The position numbers and the translations under genes are program-made. A DNA stretch of 6,694 nucleotides from NCBI GenBank assembly GCA_022428035.1, contig JAKMDG010000316.1:1-6694 (forward strand), read 5' to 3'. Source of the stretch: Longimicrobiales bacterium (GTDB taxonomy: Bacteria; Gemmatimonadota; Gemmatimonadetes; Longimicrobiales; Gaopeijiaceae). Every line of letters begins with the position of its first letter. The stretch's first letter is position 1. Of this stretch, positions 1 through 5,544 are shown one piece after another. The notes beneath the pieces are model-generated. The model was not told the origin of the DNA and searched no databases. It saw only the letters and a list, made by a program, of their open reading frames with translations.

Positions 1-2086
1 CACCTCTCAGGGCCGCCCTCGAGGCGTCGAGAGCCTCCTCCGCCGCGTGGAATGCCTGCTCGGCAGCCTCTGCCGCCGCGGCGGCGATCGAGCCCGCGGC
101 TTCAGCTGCGAGACAATCCGCACTCACTCGCTTGAGCCGCTCTTTGCGCTCGAGAACGCCAGAGCCTCCGGAGGGGTTGCCGACCCTCACGACACCCCGA
201 CGCTCGGTGACCGTCACCTTGGCTGATGTCTCCGGTGTGCCGACACCGTCGAGCAGCGCCTCCACCCACGCCGCGCCGGCGCCCGAGACGGAGATTCGGT
301 CCAGGAGACCTGAGGTCGGCCCACTCGGAGAGGTCGGCACTCGATCGAGGGGGAGGAGGATGAGTCCCCCGCCTCCTTCCCAGCTGGACCCAAACCAATG
401 AAGTGTCCGATCAAGCGCAGCGGCATCCTCTACCACGATCGCGGTTGTGAGCGGGCCCAGGTACGCTTCGACCGCGGCGGTCTCACCCTCGTTGGCATCA
501 ATGAAGTCAGACACCACGCCCGCTACGCCCGGGATGCCCGCCTCGAGCGCAGCTTTCACCACGGGTTCCACGCCCTCCCGATCCCGCTCCAGACTCTCCA
601 GCGCCTCGCGTCGGGCTGTCAGAGCCGCGAAGCGATCGGCCGCACTGCGCCGTTCGGCGCGTGTGGCTTCGAACGACGCGCGCGCCTCGTCGAGTTCCGC
701 CACCCGCAGCGCCAGCTCTCCACGGGCAGACTCCAGAGCTCCCGCAAGGTCATCCAGCCGGCCGGAGAAGAGATCCCCCTGGGACGCCAGGTCCGTTAGC
801 GTGTCGGCTGTCGAGTTCAATTCAGTCGTGACCTGCTCCAGTCGCCGCTCCAGCTCGATCGCCTGAGCGTCGGAGGCGTCTGCGTCTCCTTCCAGCTGCG
901 CGACCCGTCGCGCGATCTCCCGACCGCGGGACTCGACCCCTTCGAACGCGCCGCGTACCTCCTCGAGGTGGGCGCGCACCTTTTCAGCATCGGCGGTTCG
1001 CTCGGCGGCGACCTCTTTGATGCGTGCCAGCTCCTCACCCAGACGCGCCCGACTGGCAGCGAGCTCGACAGAGTCCTTCTCAAGGGTCGCCACACGGCCT
1101 CGAGCCTCGCCCCGCTCCTCGTCGATCTGGACCAGGCGACGTTCTGCGTACGCCGCACGCTCGTCAGCGACCGCCAGATCACGCTCCCAGCGTACCAACT
1201 GAGCACGGACGCCCTCCAGACCACCCGCGGCAGCGACGCGTGCCTTTTCCGCCTCGACCTCGCGGAGACGCAGCGATTCGTATTCGGCTTCCGCAGTCGC
1301 GAGTTCCGCGACCATGCCCTGCTCTGTCTGAACGTCACCAGCCAAACCATCGGACACGACCTTGAACCGCTCCGTCAGCGTGTCGAGCTGATGCCGGACG
1401 ACCTCGACCTCGACGTCCAATCGGCGCTGACGGTACTCGGTGTAACGCTGCGCCTTACCCTTTTGTCGAGACAAGGAACGGACCTTCGTCTGCACCTCGG
1501 ATATGATGTCCTCAAGACGCTGCAGGTCCATCTCCGCCCGCTCCAGACGGCGTGTGGCCGCCTTGCGACGATCCTTGTACTTGCCTATGCCCGCAGCCTC
1601 TTCGAAGAGACCCCGACGCTCCTCGTTCCTGTTGGAGAGGATCGCGTCCACCATGCGCTGCTCGATCATCGCGTAGGCGTTCGCCCCCAGCCCGGTGTCG
1701 CGATAAAGCTCCACGATGTCCTTCAACCGCACGGACGAGCGGTTGATCGAGTACTCACTCCCGCCGTCACGGAAGACCTGACGCCCGATCTCGACTTCCT
1801 CATATGCGATCGGAAGCGCGCCATCCTCGTTGGTGACGGTCAGGGATACCGAGCCCCGATTCACAGGACGTCGGTTGACCGAGCCCTGAAAAATCGCCTC
1901 TTCCATCTTCGCGCCGCGGATCGCAGTGGGTCGCTGCTCGCCCAGGACCCATCGGATGGCATCGGAGATGTTCGACTTGCCGCAGCCATTCGGGCCCACG
2001 ACGGCTGTGACCCCTTCGTGAAACTCGATGGTGGTGGCGTCGGCGAAGGACTTGAAGCCCTGCACCTTCAGTGACTTGAGCCTCAT
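1..2086 (-). CDS. smc: Chromosome segregation ATPase SMC (N-terminal ~695 residues; C-terminus beyond left edge)
   Basis: SMC is the ATPase of the bacterial condensin complex that extrudes and organises DNA loops for chromosome segregation. The frame is open from the ATG at 2086 to the window edge with no stop. It begins with the family's usual N-terminus (MRLKSLKVQGFKSF) and has Walker A GPNGCGKS at residues 31-38. The typical TGLG..AY, EERR and FEEAAGI..YK blocks follow near residues 130-170. A long Glu/Arg/Ala/Leu-rich coiled coil runs from about 170 to 500. A hinge spans about 505-640 (GIPGVAGVV, then AVEAYLGP and LILLPLDR), and the returning coil begins with VLERKERLKRV. The signature motif, Walker B and C-terminal head lie outside the window, since full-length SMCs are near 1,150-1,200 residues. 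The start overlaps the stop of a 24-codon ORF (ATGA), with only a weak GGGATGG upstream, so translation is probably coupled. No frameshift was seen. Confidence 0.96.
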   Translation of the reverse strand, partial: MRLKSLKVQGFKSFADATTIEFHEGVTAVVGPNGCGKSNISDAIRWVLGEQRPTAIRGAKMEEAIFQGSVNRRPVNRGSVSLTVTNEDGALPIAYEEVEIGRQVFRDGGSEYSINRSSVRLKDIVELYRDTGLGANAYAMIEQRMVDAILSNRNEERRGLFEEAAGIGKYKDRRKAATRRLERAEMDLQRLEDIISEVQTKVRSLSRQKGKAQRYTEYRQRRLDVEVEVVRHQLDTLTERFKVVSDGLAGDVQTEQGMVAELATAEAEYESLRLREVEAEKARVAAAGGLEGVRAQLVRWERDLAVADERAAYAERRLVQIDEERGEARGRVATLEKDSVELAASRARLGEELARIKEVAAERTADAEKVRAHLEEVRGAFEGVESRGREIARRVAQLEGDADASDAQAIELERRLEQVTTELNSTADTLTDLASQGDLFSGRLDDLAGALESARGELALRVAELDEARASFEATRAERRSAADRFAALTARREALESLERDREGVEPVVKAALEAGIPGVAGVVSDFIDANEGETAAVEAYLGPLTTAIVVEDAAALDRTLHWFGSSWEGGGGLILLPLDRVPTSPSGPTSGLLDRISVSGAGAAWVEALLDGVGTPETSAKVTVTERRGVVRVGNPSGGSGVLERKERLKRVSADCLAAEAAGSIAAAAAEAAEQAFHAAEEALDASRAALRG

Positions 2087-2157
2087 TCCATCCCTGTTGA
2101 AAGTTGCGATCCCGGAACGGCCGCGACCGCGATCGCCAGAACGATGAACATCGTCAT
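2083..2157 (-). CDS. Possible 24-residue hydrophobic micro-ORF coupled to both neighbours
   Basis: A short open frame exactly fills the space between the 189-residue gene and smc. Its ATG shares ATGA with the stop of the upstream gene, and its TGA shares ATGA with the smc start. A good Shine-Dalgarno, GGAGAGG, lies 4 nt before its ATG. The peptide starts MTMFIVLAIAVAAV, a hydrophobic run of about 12 residues, followed by a small polar tail beginning PGSQLSTG. That run is shorter than a normal membrane span and resembles a truncated signal sequence. I recognise no family. It may be a real membrane micropeptide, or only a device that carries ribosomes from the upstream gene to the smc start, which itself has a weak Shine-Dalgarno. 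The overlaps and Shine-Dalgarno are seen directly; that a functional peptide is made is inference. Confidence 0.42.
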   Translation of the reverse strand: MTMFIVLAIAVAAVPGSQLSTGME

Positions 2158-2723
2158 GCACCCTCTCCGGGCTTGGCTACCGCACGCACGAGAGGCTCCA
2201 GATCGCGGATCGCGTCAGGCGCTTCCCCTTCTGTGCTCAAGACCACAATGTCGGATACAGACCCGAGGAACGCCGGCGTACACGGAGCCCCGTCACGGAG
2301 AAACAGGACCAGGGTGACTCCGGCATCTGCCATGCCCGCCCTGAGACGATCCCAGCGTGGGGCACGCACCACCGACATTGGATCGGCAACAGGCGCGCCC
2401 GCGGTGATCAGGAAGTACCCACCGACCGGCCGAGACACGCCCGCCACGGACGCTCCATACAGCGTTGCATCGACGAGGCCTTCCCGGTTGGGAATTCCCG
2501 CGCCGATGTGGAGGGAAGGGTGATCCAGCCCACCGTCGGCAAGGACGACGCGATGTCCTTCTGCTGCCCACCGGGACGCGAGGCGATGGGCTGCTCCGGG
2601 CGCCCATCCTTCAGATTGAGCGCGTTCAGACGCGATCAGAGCGATCGCTCGTCCGCCGCCAGCCCCTGCCTCGACAGGCATGTCCACCTCTTCGAGCGGC
2701 TGCAAAGTCGGGAGTTCGGCCAT
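2154..2723 (-). CDS. Degenerate BY-kinase/ParA-like (SIMIBI) NTPase-fold protein of unknown role
   Basis: This 189-residue protein has no confident name. Its layout follows bacterial tyrosine kinase/ParA-type P-loop proteins. Residues 26-31 (AIALIA) resemble the first strand, and 48-61 (RLASRWAAEGHRVVLA) resemble the helix and strand after a P-loop. DGGLDHPSLH (63-72) matches the 'DAD.R.P.lh' Walker A' region of CpsD/Wzc kinases, followed by IPNREGLVD. ITAGAPVADP (106-115) matches their 'L.AG..P.NP' block, and SVSDIVVLS (155-163) the last core strand. However, the Walker A segment (about 32-44) reads SERAQSEGWAPGA and has no GKS/T lysine, and the second Asp of Walker A' is Gly. There is no C-terminal tyrosine cluster. 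ATP use therefore seems lost. ATG at 2723 is the first usable start: the frame is open for 28 codons upstream but contains no ATG, GTG or TTG. The fold assignment is inference from motifs; the open frame and its operon position are solid. Confidence 0.72.
   Translation of the reverse strand: MAELPTLQPLEEVDMPVEAGAGGGRAIALIASERAQSEGWAPGAAHRLASRWAAEGHRVVLADGGLDHPSLHIGAGIPNREGLVDATLYGASVAGVSRPVGGYFLITAGAPVADPMSVVRAPRWDRLRAGMADAGVTLVLFLRDGAPCTPAFLGSVSDIVVLSTEGEAPDAIRDLEPLVRAVAKPGEGA
2162..2168 (-). promoter_or_regulatory. Shine-Dalgarno of the 24-codon ORF
   Basis: The minus strand reads GGAGAGG, ending 4 nt before the ATG at 2157 (7 nt if counted from GGAG). It lies inside the last codons of the 189-residue gene. 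This is a better match to the anti-SD than anything directly before smc, which supports ribosome entry at the micro-ORF. Confidence 0.5.
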
Positions 2724-2839
2724 GGGTGAGAGTCTTTCCGGCTGGGCGTGAAGTCCTGTCGGGACCGATTCATCATGTATCGAGCCGCGTAACGGGAACG
2801 CGACAACTTAGAGCCGCACGGCACGTGCGGAAAAGAACC
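2724..2839 (-). other. 116-nt intergenic gap between rsfS and the NTPase-like gene
   Basis: This is the only sizeable gap inside the run of genes from the ribosomal fusion to smc. It contains a short GC-rich hairpin just after the rsfS stop (2814-2830). A faint TTGTCG-17-TCGATA pair is too poor to call a promoter. No strong Shine-Dalgarno sits close to the ATG at 2723; a GGAAAG lies about 11 nt upstream. The downstream gene's frame continues open through most of the gap without a start codon, so its N-terminus may once have been longer. Confidence 0.4.
2814..2830 (-). repeat. Short inverted repeat (hairpin) after rsfS
   Basis: On the minus strand CCGCAC and GTGCGG form a perfect 6-bp stem around a 5-nt GTGCC loop, beginning 9 nt after the rsfS stop. 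It is not followed by a T-run on the minus strand (CTCTAAG follows), so it is not a standard intrinsic terminator. It may be a weak pause or an mRNA processing site. Confidence 0.35.
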
Positions 2840-3211
2840 TCAGGCTTCGGGAGCCTCCCACCGTGGGGCGTCACCCCACAGGTTTTCGAGCTGGTAGAAG
2901 TCCCTGGCGTTCGGATGGAACACGTGGACCACGAAGTCCACGTAATCGAGCAGGGCCCAGCGACCGCCCCGTAGGCCTTCGATATGCTCGGGGCGAACGC
3001 TGTCTTTCTTCAGTTCCTCATGGATGTGCCCGGCAATCGCTTTGACCTGAACGTCCGACATCCCACCCGCAATTACGAAGTAGTCTGTCGCGGTCGAGAT
3101 TCCGCGAAGATCAAGGATCACGACGTCGTGAGCCTTGCGCTCCAGCGCAAGCTCGGCCGCGCGTCGGACCTCATCCGGAAATTCGGTCGGGTCAGTGGTG
3201 AGCGGGTTCAT
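2840..3211 (-). CDS. rsfS: Ribosome silencing factor RsfS (Iojap/DUF143 family)
   Basis: This is a complete 123-residue RsfS. The family binds uL14 on the 50S subunit and blocks subunit joining, which lowers translation when nutrients are scarce. The hallmark blocks are present in order: AHDVVILDLRGIS (27-39), TDYFVIAGGMSDVQVKAIA (41-59), RPEHIEGL with RWALLDYVDFVVHVFHP (about 73-100), and the C-terminal FYQLENLWGDAP. Length is normal, with a slightly long N-terminus. The ATG follows the rplI stop by only 10 nt. The nearest purine-rich SD (GAGGA) lies about 13 nt away inside rplI, so translation is likely coupled to bL9. Pairing with rplI places two 50S-related genes together. Family assignment is secure from sequence. 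Confidence 0.96.
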   Translation of the reverse strand: MNPLTTDPTEFPDEVRRAAELALERKAHDVVILDLRGISTATDYFVIAGGMSDVQVKAIAGHIHEELKKDSVRPEHIEGLRGGRWALLDYVDFVVHVFHPNARDFYQLENLWGDAPRWEAPEA

Positions 3212-3221
3212 CTGGGGCAGA

Positions 3222-3677
3222 TCAGTCCTCTGCCGACTCCACGTTGACCATGATGTCCAGGGTTACATCCGCGTGCAGCTTGACCGGTACCGCGATCTCA
3301 CCGACCACCTTGATGGCGTCGTCGAGTTGCACGGCCTTCTTGTCGAGCGCGAAATCGATGTCTCCGGCGTTGACCCGGTCGGTGATGTCCGAAGCGGTGA
3401 CGGACCCGAAGAGCTTGCCGTCTTCACCAGCGTTCTCACTGAACGTCAAGGACAGACCTTCGAGTTGCGACGCACGGCGACGAGCTTCGAGGAAGTCTCG
3501 ACGCGATTCCTGCTCGGCCTGGGCCTGCTCCGCCTCGATACGGGCCAGATTTTCGTCACTCGCGACATACGCGAGACCGTGCGGGATCAGATAGTTACGG
3601 CCATAGCCTGGCTTGACGGTCACGACCTGACCGATCTCTCCAAGATTCGAAACCGACTGCTTGAGAATGAGCTTCAT
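3222..3677 (-). CDS. rplI: 50S ribosomal protein L9 (bL9)
   Basis: This is a complete 151-residue bL9, close to the usual 147-150. bL9 binds 23S rRNA near the L1 stalk base, reaches toward neighbouring ribosomes through its long helix, and affects frame maintenance. The N-terminal domain carries the family signature NLGEIGQVVTVKPGYGRNYL (11-30) followed by IPHGLA. A charged connecting helix spans about 41-75, and the C-terminal domain has GKLFGSVTASDI (87-98). The start is set at the ATG at 3677 because the protein then begins MKLILKQ and an excellent Shine-Dalgarno (GGAGGA) lies 4 nt upstream. A longer frame back to 3737 would add non-homologous residues and overlap the upstream gene. It sits 17 nt after the DUF2232 gene. 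Confidence 0.97.
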   Translation of the reverse strand: MKLILKQSVSNLGEIGQVVTVKPGYGRNYLIPHGLAYVASDENLARIEAEQAQAEQESRRDFLEARRRASQLEGLSLTFSENAGEDGKLFGSVTASDITDRVNAGDIDFALDKKAVQLDDAIKVVGEIAVPVKLHADVTLDIMVNVESAED

Positions 3678-3681
3678 GATT

Positions 3682-3687
3682 CCTCCG
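3682..3687 (-). promoter_or_regulatory. Shine-Dalgarno of rplI
   Basis: The minus strand reads GGAGGA, 4 nt before the ATG at 3677. It is the strongest ribosome binding site in the window and decides the rplI start against the longer upstream frame. Confidence 0.85.
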
Positions 3688-3694
3688 ATTGGTG

Positions 3695-4636
3695 CTATCC
3701 GGCAATCGCCTCCGCGCGTGCGCGGAGGTCGAGCCACGTATCTGCGATGCCCAGGAGTGCTGCGAAGCCGACCACAAGAGGCGCGGCGAACAACACTCCC
3801 AGGATGAACATCAGTATCCCGAGGAGCGACAGCCCCCCGTTGACGAAGACGGCGACGCCCGCCCCACGCAGGGCGTAGAGTGCCGTCATGAAGACCGTCA
3901 TGTTGGCCCCGATCCGCACCGCACCGTCGCTCAGCCGTGTGACGACAAGCAACAGGCCAGTGATGAGAACCCAGACCAGGTGATCATTGAACGCGAACTG
4001 CCGAACCGACGCCAGGCCCTGTCCGTCCCTGAACGCGAGTCTGCGATAGAGCCACCATGCCACCCCGAGCGCTGCCATTGATTCGAGCGCGATTATGGCG
4101 GGAAAGACCGCAGCCTGCAGCTCCACGGTGCGATACACGGCAGCGATGAACGCCGGAGAAACCGCCTGACCCTCGCGCACCACGTCAAGCGCATTCAGGA
4201 AGTTACCCAGCACAGCAGCCAGCCGATCATTCACACCCCAGTCGAGATTCGACCAGGCGCCACTGCGGACGGCAAAGAATATGGTCGTACCGACCAGAGA
4301 TCCTCCAACAGCCACCAGGGCCCTTGAAGTCAGCCGCCACCAGGGCGCGAGAAACGAGGCCGCCGCGAAGCATCCTCCGAGCATGACAGCCCAGCCTCGC
4401 TCAGCATACCAGAGCGGATCACGCTGACCGGCGAGCACCACAAACATCGCGACCACGGTCGTGATGATGAGCCCGCCGCTGCGGATACCACCCAGAGCGA
4501 TGAGGATCAAGAGCGGCACAGCCACGAGCATAGCCGCCGGGACAAGAGAGGTGAGCACAAGCAATGCAAACAGCAATGCTGCGCGTCTCCATCCTGCCCC
4601 TTCCTGCTCAGGCAACGTGGTCGTTTCGGTCGACAT
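3695..4636 (-). CDS. DUF2232 / YybS-like polytopic membrane protein
   Basis: This 313-residue protein is dominated by hydrophobic segments: about 19-48, 52-70, 82-100, 105-124, 174-197, 216-234, 243-265 and 270-298. Roughly eight membrane spans are expected, with a short charged N-terminus (MSTETTTLPEQEGAGWRR) and a basic/acidic C-terminal tail. The segment FNDHLVWVLITGLLLVVTR (216-234), then RIGANMTVF and LYALRGAGVAVF, matches what I know of DUF2232/YybS proteins, which often sit beside rpsF, rpsR and rplI. The molecular function of the family is not established; a substrate-binding or energy-coupling membrane role has been guessed but nothing here tests it. The ATG lies 20 nt after the ribosomal fusion stop, with no recognisable Shine-Dalgarno (GATCGATCC), so it may rely on coupling or be translated weakly. 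Family call is moderate; membrane topology is estimated by eye. Confidence 0.83.
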   Translation of the reverse strand: MSTETTTLPEQEGAGWRRAALLFALLVLTSLVPAAMLVAVPLLILIALGGIRSGGLIITTVVAMFVVLAGQRDPLWYAERGWAVMLGGCFAAASFLAPWWRLTSRALVAVGGSLVGTTIFFAVRSGAWSNLDWGVNDRLAAVLGNFLNALDVVREGQAVSPAFIAAVYRTVELQAAVFPAIIALESMAALGVAWWLYRRLAFRDGQGLASVRQFAFNDHLVWVLITGLLLVVTRLSDGAVRIGANMTVFMTALYALRGAGVAVFVNGGLSLLGILMFILGVLFAAPLVVGFAALLGIADTWLDLRARAEAIAG

Positions 4637-4656
4637 GGATCGATCTACGAACGGTC

Positions 4657-5325
4657 TTAGCCGTCCTGCCGCCGCATGTAAGGCAGCAGCGCAAGGAAGC
4701 GAGCCCGTTTCACCGCCGAACCGAGCTGGCGCTGGAAGCGCGCCGAGACCTTGGTCGTTCTCTTCGGCAGGATCTTGCCCTGCTCCGTGATGAAGTGAGA
4801 GAGCGTGTCGACGTCTTTGTAGTTCAGAACGATGACGCGCGGGCCTTCCATCCGACGACGACGCCCACGAGCCCCCGTGAACTCCGGCGGGGCGCTCGTC
4901 GGGTCACGCGGCTCTTCCTCTTCCTCACCTTCACCGGCGGGAGCGTCCTCTTCTTCTTCTTCGTCCTCTTCATCTTCGTCGTCCTCGCTTCTGGCGCGGA
5001 CGGGCACGTCAGCAAGAATGGACGAGCCGCTCGTCGGTTCCCCCTCGTTCATGACGAGCAGATAGCGGAAGACTTCCTCATCGAGCTTCAGCAGACGCTC
5101 GAATTCGGGGAGCGCTTCGGCGGCCGCGGTGAACTGCGCGACGACGTAGTAGCCAACGGTATGCTTGTTGATGGGGTAGGCGAGCTGCCGAGCGCCCCAA
5201 TGGTCGACGGCACTGACCTCTCCACCGTGCGCGGTGGCAAGCGCGTGAAACTTCTCGAGCTTCGCGGTCGCAGCACTCTCGTCGAGCGCTGCGTCCAGAA
5301 TGTACACAACCTCGTAGAGCCGCAT
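4657..5325 (-). CDS. rpsF-rpsR: Fused ribosomal protein bS6-bS18 with acidic linker
   Basis: One uninterrupted 222-residue frame carries two ribosomal proteins. Residues 1-95 are bS6: MRLYEVVYILDA, then VDHWGARQLAYPI (40-52), GYYVVAQFTA and VFRYLLVMNE. Residues about 113-142 form a linker with two acidic clusters (mostly Glu/Asp), then APPEFTGARGRRRR. Residues about 160-222 are bS18: LNYKDVDTLSHFITEQGKIL (167-186), then PKRTTKVSARFQRQL and AVKRARFLALLPY. No stop or second Shine-Dalgarno separates them. bS6 and bS18 bind each other on the 30S platform near 16S helices 22-23, so a covalent pair is structurally sensible. The ssb gene often found between them is absent. The start at 5325 has GAGGGA 7 nt upstream, and bS6 begins there as usual. 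The bS18 part lacks the N-terminal cysteine motif of zinc-type bS18. An internal ATG at residue 159 has no SD. An assembly error is possible but unlikely, since coding is clean throughout. Confidence 0.93.
   Translation of the reverse strand: MRLYEVVYILDAALDESAATAKLEKFHALATAHGGEVSAVDHWGARQLAYPINKHTVGYYVVAQFTAAAEALPEFERLLKLDEEVFRYLLVMNEGEPTSGSSILADVPVRARSEDDEDEEDEEEEEDAPAGEGEEEEEPRDPTSAPPEFTGARGRRRRMEGPRVIVLNYKDVDTLSHFITEQGKILPKRTTKVSARFQRQLGSAVKRARFLALLPYMRRQDG
4912..4988 (-). repeat. Acidic-codon triplet tract (GAA/GAG/GAC) in the bS6-bS18 linker
   Basis: This stretch is built almost entirely from Glu and Asp codons, split by a short DAPAGEGE-type interruption. The plus strand shows repeated ctt/cct triplets. 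Such near-repeats can gain or lose units by replication slippage, always in steps of three, so linker length could vary between strains without breaking the frame. The highly negative linker lies between two rRNA-binding domains. Confidence 0.7.
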
Positions 5326-5370
5326 CTTCGGTTCCCTCGGTCCGTAAGTTGGAAACGGGCTCCACCGAAG
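5326..5370 (-). promoter_or_regulatory. Hairpin that sequesters the ribosome binding site of bS6-bS18
   Basis: On the minus-strand mRNA, CUUCGGU (5370-5364) is perfectly complementary to ACCGAAG (5332-5326), which directly abuts the AUG. Inside it, GUUUCC (5356-5351) pairs with GGGAAC (5336-5331), five Watson-Crick pairs plus one G-U. The two stems overlap by two bases, so the combined form has a 5-bp outer stem (CUUCG/CGAAG) and a 6-bp inner stem, with a 9-nt bulge on the 5' side and a 14-nt loop. The SD (GAGGGA, 5338-5333) is mostly buried in the inner stem. This is the layout expected of a translational autoregulation site. bS6:bS18 is known to repress its own mRNA through a leader motif in many bacteria, but I cannot confirm that the consensus is met here. 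Confidence 0.5.
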
Positions 5371-5372
5371 CC

Positions 5373-5398
5373 GGGACCCCGACAGCGGCGGAGGTCCC
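5373..5398 (-). promoter_or_regulatory. Upstream stem-loop in the bS6-bS18 leader
   Basis: On the minus strand GGGACC and GGTCCC pair perfectly. They enclose a further CCG/CGG pairing with one bulged T and a 7-nt loop, CCGCTGT. The result is a 9-bp GC-rich stem whose apical loop exposes a CCG. It ends 3 nt before the SD-sequestering hairpin and about 47 nt before the start codon. Known bS6:bS18 leader RNAs use a conserved unpaired CCG to mimic 16S rRNA, which makes this a candidate protein-binding element. No T-run follows, so it is not a terminator. Confidence 0.42.
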
Positions 5399-5544
5399 CG
5401 ATGGAGCGGGATGATTGTCGCGCTCCTAACTTCCAGGAGCGGCCGCAAACCTAGTGGAACCGGAGAGCACACGGAAGCATCAGTCGACGACGTACACTCC
5501 GGTTGGGCCCCGAGTCCAAGTCACCTGACCCGGAAGCCTCCATG
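5399..5544 (-). other. Intergenic region upstream of the bS6-bS18 leader hairpins
   Basis: This is the rest of the 219-nt gap after the M20 gene. A 7-bp stem with one G-U pair (CCGGGTC/GACTCGG, 10-nt loop) occurs shortly after the M20 stop but has no T-run. A promoter for the ribosomal operon is expected here, yet no convincing -35/-10 pair was found. A TAGGTTTG at about 5446-5453 resembles the Bacteroidota -7 box but lacks the partner TTG upstream. Confidence 0.3.

Noticed and set aside
1460..1480. Near-palindrome TTGTCGAGACAA inside smc
   Set aside because: It is short, imperfectly flanked and inside conserved coding sequence (SLSRQKGKA), so it is probably chance.
968..2074. Plus-strand open frame of 368 codons opposite smc
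   Set aside because: It lies wholly antisense to the clearly homologous smc frame, and its protein shows no recognisable domain. High-GC coding strands often leave long open antisense frames.
3678..3737. 20-residue N-terminal extension of bL9
   Set aside because: It overlaps the DUF2232 gene, matches nothing in bL9, and the internal ATG has a near-perfect GGAGGA.
3135..3878. Plus-strand open frame of 247 codons opposite rplI and neighbours
   Set aside because: It spans parts of three real minus-strand genes and has no family signature or plausible ribosome binding site.
5446..5453. TAGGTTTG as a Bacteroidota-type promoter box upstream of bS6-bS18
   Set aside because: No TTG element occurs at the expected upstream distance, and the organism's promoter consensus is unknown. 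A single 8-mer is not enough.
4564..5454. Plus-strand open frame of 296 codons opposite bS6-bS18 and the leader
   Set aside because: It is antisense to strongly conserved ribosomal protein sequence. Its low-complexity Phe/Leu/Val stretch is just the reverse reading of the Glu/Asp codon tract.
5326..5472. 49-residue N-terminal extension of bS6 from a GTG at 5472
   Set aside because: bS6 begins at MRLYE in the family, the ATG at 5325 has a good SD, and the extension would overwrite the structured leader with non-homologous, proline-rich sequence.
5505..5540. Hairpin after the M20 gene as an intrinsic terminator
   Set aside because: The 7-bp stem includes a G-U pair, has a 10-nt loop and is followed by GGCCCAACC rather than a T-run.
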